From an uncultured Clostridium sp. (GTDB lineage: Bacteria; Bacillota; Clostridia; Peptostreptococcales; Peptostreptococcaceae): a stretch of DNA of 29,844 nt. Under the pieces are notes generated by a model. That model did not search any database and was not told the origin of the DNA. It saw only the letters and a program-made list of their open reading frames with translations. Where the stretch lies: positions 1 through 29,844 of the forward strand of contig CALEBD010000016.1 of assembly GCA_937944945.1 (NCBI GenBank). Reading direction: 5' to 3'. Made by a program: the position numbers and the translations under genes. Below, piece by piece: positions 23,651 to 29,794 of the stretch (position 1 is its first letter; each line of letters opens with the position of its first letter).

Positions 23651-23970
23651 AACAATACTTTAGTTAGGTCCTCTACAGTTAGATTAGCTATCTTCGATAA
23701 TTCACAGATTTGGTTTGAGAAATCTAGCCTTGTTTTAAGTTCTAAATCCCTCCATTGCCGTACCTCCTCTCGACTCTTTCTAAGTTCTTCTTGTAAGTAG
23801 GATATAGCCGCCCTTGCTGACTTTAATTGCTCTGTAGAACAAACGACAAAGTGCTTAGCTCCCTTCTTATTTGTAGAAGGAAGAGCGGCCTCAGCCTCTT
23901 CAATACTATCGAACTGTCCTAAGATAAAAGGAATATTATTACATTCCTTAATTAAATAGTACTTACTCAT
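23647..23970 (-). CDS. Unknown protein with charged helix
   Basis: 107 residues: a small folded N-terminal part (MSKYYLIKECNNIPFILGQFDS) with an exposed His/Cys region, then a long helix (AAISYLQEELRKSREEVRQW). Overlaps its neighbours by four and eight bases. Function unknown. Confidence 0.55.
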   Translation of the reverse strand: MSKYYLIKECNNIPFILGQFDSIEEAEAALPSTNKKGAKHFVVCSTEQLKSARAAISYLQEELRKSREEVRQWRDLELKTRLDFSNQICELSKIANLTVEDLTKVLL

Positions 23971-24166
23971 CTTTAATTCCTAGATAATCCTTTAATAATT
24001 GAATGTTTCCTTCTCTCAAATGCCGAATAAAAGCCTCCCTTTCTCTCTCAAATAGCAGAATTTTACTCTCTAACAGGTCTATTCGTCTTTGTTGATTTTC
24101 CTCGTATTCTTCAATAGCGTCAGAAATTGCTTTAAGTATAGAAGATTCCTTCATAGCGCTACTCAT
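23963..24166 (-). CDS. Small coiled-coil protein
   Basis: About 67 residues from the ATG at 24166 (MSSAMKESSILKAI); in-frame ATGs at 24187 and 24154 are alternatives. The body is a Glu/Arg-rich helix (EENQQRRIDLLESKILLF). Start choice is uncertain because all three fit the upstream gene's TAG stop at 24159. Function unknown. Confidence 0.5.
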   Translation of the reverse strand: MSSAMKESSILKAISDAIEEYEENQQRRIDLLESKILLFEREREAFIRHLREGNIQLLKDYLGIKDE

Positions 24167-24584
24167 TGTAGAACTCTTCGTCCCCATTATCGTCGCCTAT
24201 AGGATTCTCCCATCCGTACTTTACAGCAGTAGCCTTAAACAAAGGCAACCCATACATAGCATAATTCTCTTCAGGATAATTCTCTAAGCCCTCTTCTAGA
24301 ACTTGATTCCATCTTAGTACCACGTAGAACATTAGGCTAGCTGAAATGCCTCTCTGGTCTAGAGCCTTCTCAAAACCAAACTCTACGTCAGACTTAAGTT
24401 GCTCTAGGATATTCCCTCTAGTCCATTCCTTAGGCTCTGGATAAGGCTCATCACCATCGTACTTGAAGCCTATTTTTTCTAACTGCTCTTCTGTTAAAAA
24501 CTTTGCTAATCTAGAACCGAAACGGTCATCGAGAACTACGGCATAGTCTTTGTAATTGTCTAAAATCTCATTTAACGTTTTCAT
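24159..24584 (-). CDS. Unknown acidic protein
   Basis: 141 residues, very acidic at the C-terminus (GDDNGDEEFYNE) and rich in Trp/Tyr (RWNQVLEEGLENYPEENYAMYG). TAG stop, one of the few here, which argues against TAG recoding in this region. Three bases from its start to the upstream gene's stop. No family recognised. Confidence 0.55.
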   Translation of the reverse strand: MKTLNEILDNYKDYAVVLDDRFGSRLAKFLTEEQLEKIGFKYDGDEPYPEPKEWTRGNILEQLKSDVEFGFEKALDQRGISASLMFYVVLRWNQVLEEGLENYPEENYAMYGLPLFKATAVKYGWENPIGDDNGDEEFYNE

Positions 24585-24587
24585 TTT

Positions 24588-24908
24588 TTACATATCTTTT
24601 AGGTAAATATTTTGAGGATATTCCCCGAATACTGATAGAGTTACAGCACAAATCCATACCCTGTCATTGTAATTCTTACTTTTGCATAAGTAAGTTGCTC
24701 CACATTCATCCTCCTCAATTTTAGACAACGTTATCTTAGCTGCAGCTGGGTCAACCATCTGCAATCTAACAAACTTATTATCTAGAGAATCAAGAAGTTC
24801 ATCTGCACCACCAACCATAGCTAGCTCTCCTGGGTCTCCATCGAAATCTGGCCACCAATAAAACCAGACTCCTCCCACTTTTACAAATTCAAATGTTTTT
24901 CTCATCAA
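24588..24908 (-). CDS. Small phage protein, DUF6717-like
   Basis: 106 residues, starting MMRKTFEFVKVGGVWFYWWPDFDGDPGEL. The FVKVGGVWF plus WP-D-G-E pattern and short length match, from memory, a Bacteroidota phage family that I believe is DUF6717; I am not sure of the number. Function unknown. Its ATG lies 18 bases downstream of a strong terminator, so its promoter must lie within or upstream of that element. Confidence 0.55.
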   Translation of the reverse strand: MMRKTFEFVKVGGVWFYWWPDFDGDPGELAMVGGADELLDSLDNKFVRLQMVDPAAAKITLSKIEEDECGATYLCKSKNYNDRVWICAVTLSVFGEYPQNIYLKDM

Positions 24909-24926
24909 TTATTAATTATATTAAAC

Positions 24927-24960
24927 AAAAAATACCCCAACAACTTCCGCTGCTGGGGTA
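24927..24960 (-). terminator. Intrinsic terminator after tRNA-Glu
   Basis: On the minus strand the stem TACCCCAGCA/TGTTGGGGTA (24951-24960 with 24933-24942, one mismatch) is followed by six T (24927-24932). It ends the transcript carrying tRNA-Glu and the gene to its right. Confidence 0.8.
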
Positions 24961-24965
24961 CATAG

Positions 24966-25037
24966 TAACGCCAACGGGATTCAAACCCGTATGGCAGGCG
25001 TGAAAAGCCTGAATCCTAACCATTAGATGATGGCGCT
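24966..25037 (-). tRNA. tRNA-Glu(UUC)
   Basis: 72 nt. Acceptor AGCGCCA with TGGCGTT (one G-U), D-arm TCTAATGGTTAGGA, anticodon stem CAGGC/GCCTG around TTTTCAC giving UUC, T-arm ACGGG-TTTGAAT-CCCGT, discriminator A. It begins three bases after the TAG stop of the gene upstream, so it is probably cut from a longer transcript. Confidence 0.85.
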
Positions 25038-25040
25038 ATC

Positions 25041-25715
25041 CTACTGCACAATCAAGCTATAAGCTTCTTGCAACAGTTTAATAGTTGGAACCATACGGTT
25101 ATCAACAACTATTATTTTATAAATGTTCAGAATTTCTTTGTAGGTTAAAGATGTACAAGTTAGAAATATCTGCACATCTTCGTTTACAGAACCATTTGAC
25201 AATCCTAAATCTACTTTAATCATACTGGGTAATGTCCCAATCTGAGAAATATCCCAAGTAGATTTAGTTCTCCTGAAAACTTCCCGCTGTTTGGAAGTAA
25301 GTTGCTTTTCTTTCAATCTAGACTCAATAATAGTACCATCAAACGTTAACGAACCTCCATCGGTATTACTATTATTTAATGCTAGCTGAATCTTCTGAAC
25401 TGCAGAGTCTTTAGGTTTTGGCTTAAATTGCACTCCTTCCTTCAAGCCCTTAATAATCTGCAATGAAGGAATAAAGTCTTTTATTTGAGTTGCATTCCAT
25501 ACAAGAAATTTTCCAGGACTATCCTTAACAGTAACTATATACTTAGTCCCTCCGTTCAATGGAATAATCACTTGTAAGTCTGCATCACTCATTTTACTTA
25601 AATGGTCTGATACTCTAACTTTGACGTTTCCAATGACAAAGTAGCGAGAAACAGTTGTTTCCGCTTCGATAATCTCAGTAGCAGTTGCTACTAAATACTT
25701 TTCTAATCTAGTCAT
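25041..25715 (-). CDS. Unknown phage protein
   Basis: 224 residues with a strand-rich N-terminus (about 22-80, TVSRYFVIGNVKVRVSDHL) and a helical C-terminus. The central region has a low-complexity Asn/Ser/Asp patch (NNSNTDGGS). TAG stop three bases before tRNA-Glu. No domain recognised. Confidence 0.55.
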   Translation of the reverse strand: MTRLEKYLVATATEIIEAETTVSRYFVIGNVKVRVSDHLSKMSDADLQVIIPLNGGTKYIVTVKDSPGKFLVWNATQIKDFIPSLQIIKGLKEGVQFKPKPKDSAVQKIQLALNNSNTDGGSLTFDGTIIESRLKEKQLTSKQREVFRRTKSTWDISQIGTLPSMIKVDLGLSNGSVNEDVQIFLTCTSLTYKEILNIYKIIVVDNRMVPTIKLLQEAYSLIVQ

Positions 25716-25742
25716 AAAAATTAATCTAATTTAATGGTTAAG

Positions 25743-25815
25743 ATCCCCCACTCGGATTCGAACCGAGGTCTCGAGATTACAAATCACGTGTTCTAACCAA
25801 CTAAACTACAGGGGA
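25743..25815 (-). tRNA. tRNA-Thr(UGU)
   Basis: 73 nt. Acceptor TCCCCTG with TGGGGGA (wobbles at the inner pairs), D-arm GTTTAGTTGGTTAGAAC, anticodon stem CGTGA/TCTCG with one mismatch around TTTGTAA giving UGU, T-arm CTCGG-TTCGAAT-CCGAG, discriminator U. Confidence 0.8.
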
Positions 25816-25822
25816 ATAAATG

Positions 25823-25857
25823 CTGAGACTGGGGGATTCGAACCCCAACCTTCACAG
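25823..25857 (-). tRNA. 3' half of interrupted tRNA-Asp(GUC)
   Basis: 35 nt. Begins C-TGTGA, giving the last base of the anticodon loop and the 3' side of the anticodon stem, then AGGT, a T-arm (TGGGG-TTCGAAT-CCCCC, first pair mismatched), acceptor strand AGTCTCA and discriminator G. It starts right after the complete tRNA-Asp and its CA. The 5' half lies at 26517-26554. Confidence 0.75.
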
Positions 25858-25859
25858 TG

Positions 25860-25931
25860 CCGAGAGTACCAGACTCGAACTGGTGACCTTCGCATAGACA
25901 GTGCACTATTCTACCACTGAACTAACCCTCG
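25860..25931 (-). tRNA. tRNA-Asp(GUC), complete, inside the split tRNA-Asp
   Basis: 72 nt. Acceptor CGAGGGT with ACTCTCG (one G-U), D-arm GTTC-AGTGGTA-GAAT, anticodon stem GTGCA/TGCGA (end pair mismatched) around CTGTCTA giving GUC, T-arm ACCAG-TTCGAGT-CTGGT, discriminator G as is normal for Asp. It follows the HNH gene within the insert of another tRNA-Asp. Confidence 0.75.
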
Positions 25932-25942
25932 GTGTAACTGGA

Positions 25943-26494
25943 TTACTCCAGACTAATTAAACCCTTCTCTAACATAATATGGTGATTCGGACATAACCAT
26001 ACTAAATTATTCTCGTTGTTAATCTCCTTAATAAGAGTGTCTTCGTCAAATTCTAATATTCCTTTAAGATGATGTACTTCAAGTATTGCATCAAATTCAT
26101 GATTATGACAATATTGACATACTTTCTCACGTTCGGAACTTTCTAATACTCTACGAGCATTAGTCCTTATTTCTTGACATTTAGATGATAAGTACTTCTG
26201 CCCAGATGTATAATAACCTAATGTTTTGTTACCAATTCCATTAAGTTCTTCCCAGCAACTACGACACATTTCTGAATCTTTATGCTTAGGTTTACCACAT
26301 CTAGGACATATCTTGTTTTCATCGTGCTTTATCCTACCTCTATTATTGTAAGAAGCAGCACACGAATGACTACAAAACTGTTTCTTCCTCACATCTGCGA
26401 CCCTCTGATTATCTAGTACTTCGATTACCTTACCACATTCCTTACAGTGGTTAGGATTCTCATAATACAATTTAAGAGATTGTTCTCGATTCAC
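25943..26494 (-). CDS. HNH endonuclease with zinc-finger N-terminus
   Basis: 183 residues; the start codon is GTG at 26494, as no in-frame ATG lies upstream before a stop. N-terminal half has zinc-ribbon pairs (HCKECGK, FCSHSC, CPRCGKP, CRSC). The HNH core is VCQYCHNHEFDAILEVHHLKG...NLVWLCPNHHIM, with CxxC, the HH pair and the second Cys/His set. It is a site-specific nuclease of the homing type. It sits inside a split tRNA-Asp and next to a complete tRNA-Asp. Confidence 0.85.
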   Translation of the reverse strand: MNREQSLKLYYENPNHCKECGKVIEVLDNQRVADVRKKQFCSHSCAASYNNRGRIKHDENKICPRCGKPKHKDSEMCRSCWEELNGIGNKTLGYYTSGQKYLSSKCQEIRTNARRVLESSEREKVCQYCHNHEFDAILEVHHLKGILEFDEDTLIKEINNENNLVWLCPNHHIMLEKGLISLE

Positions 26495-26516
26495 AGATAA
26501 GTTTAATTAATTTTAA

Positions 26517-26554
26517 TGACAGTGTGATATGCAAGCCATTACACCACAGCCTCG
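26517..26554 (-). tRNA. 5' half of interrupted tRNA-Asp(GUC)
   Basis: 38 nt: acceptor CGAGGCT, D-arm (GTGTAATGGCTTGCAT), anticodon stem TCACA and loop CTGTCA. Joined to the 3' half it gives stem TCACA/TGTGA, loop CTGTCAC with anticodon GUC, a 73-nt tRNA and a 6 of 7 acceptor match (first pair C-A). The 659-base insert between the halves holds an HNH gene and a complete tRNA-Asp. Confidence 0.75.
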
Positions 26555-26644
26555 ATATTTAATCCCAGTACCATATTTCTCTGAGGATTTTTACTTGTTG
26601 TTTGATTTGTTCAGAAATTTTCTACATATTATTTACAGTGTTAG

Positions 26645-26716
26645 TTGGGAAGGGCAGAGTTGAACTGCCGTCTAGAAATTATCAGTTTCTTGTTCTAACC
26701 GTTAAACTACATCCCA
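26645..26716 (-). tRNA. tRNA-Ile(GAU)
   Basis: 72 nt. Acceptor TGGGATG with CTTCCCA (one mismatch), D-arm GTTTAACGGTTAGAAC, anticodon stem AGAAA/TTTCT around CTGATAA giving GAU, T-arm GGCAG-TTCAACT-CTGCC, discriminator A. Confidence 0.8.
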
Positions 26717-26742
26717 ATCGGTTGAACTATAGCCCTGTCATG

Positions 26743-27303
26743 TGGACCTAACGGGAGTCGAACCCGTGTCCAAACAACCCTTATTACAAGGATAACGTGC
26801 GTCTCATTTTTATTACATCAGCTAGTGAGTTCTAGCATTTAGATAGTTTTATTAGAAGAGCTGGATTCTTTACAGTAGAGGTGAACCAGCAGTCCTCCTA
26901 CTAACTAATTTACAAACTACCAAACTGGGGGCTGACTAGAAGTCATTCTTCCACCACTCCATTTACGTTGGAGAACGTCTATTTGTAGCCCATAGATAGG
27001 CAGTGGAGATTTCAGCTCTACTAACCTTTGGCTTTCAAGTTAATGCATCTAAGCTTCACTGTAACCTGTAGGTACTATGATTCTTCCCTGAAGGTCTCGT
27101 TATAACACTTAGATACAAACCTCTTCTGTTTCTAGGTCTCTCCAGTAACCCGACTTGATTAATAGTGTCTATTAATAAGTCAGCAGCTTAGGCTGCCATT
27201 CTTACAGGTGCAATTTCTGCAGTTATTTGTTTTCTTCGTTTAAAGAGATTGCGCTCTACACGTCCTTATAATTCGTAATCGCCTGTCAAATCCAAGTAGG
27301 CCC
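26743..27303 (-). ncRNA. ssrA: tmRNA (ssrA), about 561 nt
   Basis: Transfer-messenger RNA rescues stalled ribosomes and tags the protein. The tRNA-like ends match: 5' GGGCCTACTTGGATTTGACAGG (27303 on) is the usual GGNCTG..TGGATTCGACGGG, and 3' GGACACGGGTTCGACTCCCGTTAGGTCCA (to 26743). Acceptor GGGCCTA pairs with TAGGTCC over 7 bp (one G-U). A likely tag reading frame is at 27188-27220, with its stop in a hairpin loop (GGCAGCCTAAGCTGC), as in other tmRNAs. No SmpB gene is in the window, so it would use host SmpB. It is much longer than host tmRNAs (about 350-400 nt), the extra length lying between the tag and the 3' end, which holds many stem-forming stretches. Confidence 0.8.
27188..27220 (-). 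other. tmRNA tag reading frame
   Basis: Ten codons, GCA to GCC, then TAA, reading AEIAPVRMAA. The length and an Ala-Ala end match the E. coli tag (ANDENYALAA), where the first Ala is the resume codon. The resume point (GCA at 27220) is inferred, since it is not fully fixed by sequence alone. Confidence 0.55.
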
Positions 27304-27603
27304 ATGTTCCAGTTTATCTCTGATTAGAAAACTGGAGAAAAGAAATTGTAGCATTATAGTTGAGCCAGGAGGCAAAATTGTGACCTTACAAGTAAGCAAA
27401 CGACGCGTATCCTCAACAGTAAACAGCTTAGGATAGCATAGACCGCTACGCCCACCAATGATAATTAAAGCATCTCCGTACCTCTGAACTATAGTTCCAG
27501 GCTCCATTTCCTCGTCACAGAACCAATTTACAATCTCAGCTACATCTCCATCTTTCATATTTGTAAGATGTGTTGTGATTGTCTTATTAATTACTTTTGC
27601 CAT
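27286..27603 (-). CDS. Small unknown protein overlapping tmRNA 5' end
   Basis: 105 residues, strand-rich in the middle (GTIVQRYGDALIIIGGRSG) and hydrophobic later (GSTIMLQFLFSSFL). Its last six codons (GPTWI and the TGA) are the same DNA as the tmRNA 5' end (27286-27303). It overlaps the upstream gene by 17 bases. Function unknown. Confidence 0.55.
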   Translation of the reverse strand: MAKVINKTITTHLTNMKDGDVAEIVNWFCDEEMEPGTIVQRYGDALIIIGGRSGLCYPKLFTVEDTRRLLTCKVTILPPGSTIMLQFLFSSFLIRDKLEHGPTWI

Positions 27604-28165
27604 GTAAACACTGTTTTAATATTTCCTTAGTAACTACTCTATCAGCTTCTCTAGATAGCTTATCCAACTTTTCTAAGTCAAACTCGCTAGACTGGAACTT
27701 AAATTGAATCCAAGTTGGTTCACTAGGTCTATAGTCTAAATAAGTCTCACACTTATCAGTTCCCAAAACCTCATGCACCATAGCTAATATACGTTCACCA
27801 GCAGCTTTAGTTTTTACGAATCCAGATAAATCATATCCAACACCTCTAGAACTCCAGTATTCTCCTTCCTCTGGACGAATGTCTTTTGGTTCCCAATGCC
27901 AGGCAGAAACACCGGACCTAGGATGAGCAATACGATGAGCATACTCCATTACGGATTCCGAATTTGGATCAGAAGGATTCTCTGGATGAGAGCCATATTG
28001 CACTATGCCTTTTCCGTTATCACTTCTTATTTCGAATGTTAGTTTACAATGTCTGCAAGTTCCAGAGGTAACTCCTCCGCAAGAGAAACAACCACTGGTC
28101 ACAGAATCACATCCACAATTAGGACAACCCCATTCCTTAAATTCTGAGAATAATATAGATAACAT
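27587..28165 (-). CDS. Zinc-ribbon protein of unknown function
   Basis: 192 residues. The N-terminus has CPNCGCDSVTSGCFSC and CRHC, a pattern for one or two zinc ribbons (about residues 14-40). The rest is mixed (about 60-150 with YGSHPENPSDPNSE and ISAWHWEPKD). No enzyme motif seen. It starts on the stop region of the next gene. Role unknown; zinc ribbons often bind nucleic acid. Confidence 0.6.
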   Translation of the reverse strand: MLSILFSEFKEWGCPNCGCDSVTSGCFSCGGVTSGTCRHCKLTFEIRSDNGKGIVQYGSHPENPSDPNSESVMEYAHRIAHPRSGVSAWHWEPKDIRPEEGEYWSSRGVGYDLSGFVKTKAAGERILAMVHEVLGTDKCETYLDYRPSEPTWIQFKFQSSEFDLEKLDKLSREADRVVTKEILKQCLHGKSN

Positions 28166-28458
28166 TAGTAATTAGGTTTAAATTCTACTTCCTTTAATAC
28201 AACATACATCTTACCATCCTTCTGTTCTATACAACCATTGGCCTGTAGAAAATTAATTATAAAGTCCATAGGAATGTGGTAATTGTCAGTTACAAGCATA
28301 CTGCCATCAATATGATAGCGTTCTTTTCTCTCTAATCTAGTGGGATTACCATTTATAGTAATCTCACCAGAACATTCATTATCCTTATCTGGTTTAATTC
28401 CCTTTATGTAAATAGAATAACCAGCTTCAGCTAAATAAACTTGTTGTATTACACTCAT
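28165..28458 (-). CDS. Small unknown protein
   Basis: 97 residues, strand-rich, with ECSGEITINGNPTRLERKERYH and YHIPMDFIINFLQANG. No domain recognised. Overlaps neighbours by one and four bases. Confidence 0.55.
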   Translation of the reverse strand: MSVIQQVYLAEAGYSIYIKGIKPDKDNECSGEITINGNPTRLERKERYHIDGSMLVTDNYHIPMDFIINFLQANGCIEQKDGKMYVVLKEVEFKPNY

Positions 28459-28880
28459 AGTTTTGGAACATCAGAACGGTTATCATGATAGCCCTCGTCC
28501 CCAACAAGTTGGGCTAAACAACCGTGCATATAAGGAACAAGTTCGGGTTTCTCCTTATAACACCTGTATAGCATCCAACTCATGCTCATAGAGTTTCTAC
28601 TATGACCATTATCAAAGTACGGAAGTTTGTCTTTGATAGCCTCAATCAGCTCAAATAAGCTAGGATATTTCTCATAGAAGGCTTTACATTCCTCTAGACT
28701 CATTTCTTTGAAAAACTCGGTAAACGATAAGGCTTGCTTTATACAACCCATTTCATAACCAAATAGGTCATTTTCTTCAAATGTACCATCACCAGCTTCA
28801 ATGAATAAACGATTGAAACGTTCGATTCTCTCCTGAAATTCTTTCGGAAGAGATTCCTTTGTAAGATTCTTGAAATCCAT
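28455..28880 (-). CDS. Unknown phage protein
   Basis: 141 residues, mostly helical; MSMSWMLYRCYKEKPELVPYMHGCLAQLVGDEGYHDN near the end is a rich Met/Cys/His segment. No named family. Its start lies 31 bases from tRNA-Met. Confidence 0.55.
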   Translation of the reverse strand: MDFKNLTKESLPKEFQERIERFNRLFIEAGDGTFEENDLFGYEMGCIKQALSFTEFFKEMSLEECKAFYEKYPSLFELIEAIKDKLPYFDNGHSRNSMSMSWMLYRCYKEKPELVPYMHGCLAQLVGDEGYHDNRSDVPKL

Positions 28881-28911
28881 AATCTAATTTTAATTGTTAA
28901 AAATAACTTAG

Positions 28912-28984
28912 TAACGGGAGTCGGATTCGAACCGACGACCTTCAGGTTATGAGCCTGACTAGCTACCTCTGCTATCATCCCGCG
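28912..28984 (-). tRNA. tRNA-Met(CAU)
   Basis: 73 nt. Acceptor CGCGGGA with TCCCGTT (one mismatch and one G-U), anticodon stem TCAGG/CCTGA around CTCATAA giving CAU, T-arm GTCGG-TTCGAAT-CCGAC, discriminator A. Elongator or initiator type cannot be told with certainty, though no GGG/CCC initiator stem is present. Confidence 0.8.
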
Positions 28985-28987
28985 ATA

Positions 28988-29172
28988 TTACAAATGCTTT
29001 TTAATTAGTTTACAATGATTATACTCTCCTCCCCAGCTAATAGGAAACTCTTTTTCCTTAGCCTCTTTATACTTCTCTGCCTGTTTCTTGTCTAAGAAGA
29101 TTTGGCAATCAGTTTCATAATTTTGAGGAGCATTAGCTGGTGATAATTTACTACAACTACATATACTTTCAT
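28988..29172 (-). pseudogene. Small Cys-containing ORF with a probable start frameshift
   Basis: An open frame of 61 codons to TAA at 28988 (ESICSCSKLSPANAP... KLIKKHL) has no ATG; the ATG at 29172 is off by one base, so one inserted G after ATG would restore MESICSCSK. Either a recent frameshift broke the gene or an unusual start is used. The Cys pattern CSC...C...C could bind metal. It starts 20 bases after tRNA-Ala. Confidence 0.4.
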
Positions 29173-29192
29173 AATTTTTTAAATAAAGTTTG

Positions 29193-29265
29193 TGGACACG
29201 CAGGGACTCGAACCCTATCTTCCGGTGTGCAAAACCAGCGCTCTAGCCATTTGAGCTAACGGCCC
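29193..29265 (-). tRNA. tRNA-Ala(UGC), imperfect acceptor
   Basis: 73 nt. D-arm GCTC/GAGC, anticodon stem CTGGT/ACCGG around TTTGCAC giving UGC, T-arm TAGGG-TTCGAGT-CCCTG, discriminator A. The acceptor strands GGGCCGT and CGTGTCC pair only at four positions unless one base is bulged (then six), so activity is uncertain. Confidence 0.65.
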
Positions 29266-29380
29266 ATTTTTGGGATTTTCTTTTTAATTGGTGACATACC
29301 CATAAATTTCCACTGTTAAGATTCCACAACTTAACAACACCAGATAAGTTTTTTTTGTTTGAATCATGTTCTAGTAGCAT
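29243..29380 (-). CDS. Possible 45-residue protein overlapping tRNA-Ala
   Basis: ATG at 29380, TAG at 29243; contains VVKLWNLNSGNLWVCHQLKRK. Composition is protein-like, but it overlaps the tRNA-Ala 5' end by 23 bases and has no family match. The rest of the 29266-29496 gap shows no gene that I can support. Confidence 0.3.
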   Translation of the reverse strand: MLLEHDSNKKNLSGVVKLWNLNSGNLWVCHQLKRKSQKWAVSSNG

Positions 29381-29496
29381 AAGTCCGCAACCATACTACT
29401 CTCTCAGTTCATCGACTATCGTATCAGAAAAGGTCTTTATGATTCCGCAGGGACTGGCTTCAACTTAAACCCCGAATGGATTTTTACCTTGCCAGG

Positions 29497-29667
29497 TCAG
29501 GATATTATTACGTTTCTAGCACTCTGAATTGATTTAGCCTGTTTAATCTTATAATCACGAACTACTTCTTTCATATAAGAGTTAAATTCCTTCATGTCTT
29601 TCCATGAAATCTCATTAGCTAGTTTTGGAGTTTGAAACATTTTGTACTTTTCTAATAGGTCTTTCAT
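29497..29667 (-). CDS. 56-residue basic protein
   Basis: ATG at 29667, TGA at 29497: MKDLLEKYKMFQTPKLANEIS..., helical and Lys/Met-rich, ending SARNVIIS. A later in-frame ATG at 29640 would reduce the 53-base overlap with the next gene. Function unknown. Confidence 0.5.
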   Translation of the reverse strand: MKDLLEKYKMFQTPKLANEISWKDMKEFNSYMKEVVRDYKIKQAKSIQSARNVIIS

Positions 29668-29773
29668 TTCTCTCTTTAGTTTTCAAAGCATTTTCACACG
29701 CTTGTTTCTTCATTACATATGGACAATCACAATTTCCACTGTAGTACCAACAACAATAATCACACTGATGCAT
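29615..29773 (-). CDS. 52-residue Cys-rich protein
   Basis: ATG at 29773, TAA at 29615: MHQCDYCCWYYSGNCDCPYVMKKQACE, with six cysteines in the first 26 residues, a plausible zinc site, then a basic tail (KTKERNERPIRK). It lies 22 bases after tRNA-Asn and overlaps the basic protein gene. Function unknown. Confidence 0.5.
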   Translation of the reverse strand: MHQCDYCCWYYSGNCDCPYVMKKQACENALKTKERNERPIRKVQNVSNSKTS

Positions 29774-29794
29774 AATCTAATATAAGGTCAATAG

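Noticed and set aside
26555..26644. Possible recoded short ORF (ATG TAG AAA ATT TCT..., ending WYWD) that would need TAG read as Gln
   Set aside because: Several genes here end in TAG (24159, 25041), so recoding is not supported in this region, and the ORF is very short.
28739..28978. 79-codon minus-strand ORF
   Set aside because: It runs through tRNA-Met and overlaps the 141-residue gene in another frame; the tRNA and the longer gene explain the DNA.
29320..29360. T-run after a GTTAAG/CTTAAC hairpin on the plus strand
   Set aside because: The stem is weak, the T-run is not adjacent, and no plus-strand gene would use it.
29199..29455. 10-base direct repeat CGCAGGGACT at 29199-29208 and 29446-29455
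   Set aside because: Short enough to occur by chance; the first copy is just the tRNA-Ala T-arm region.
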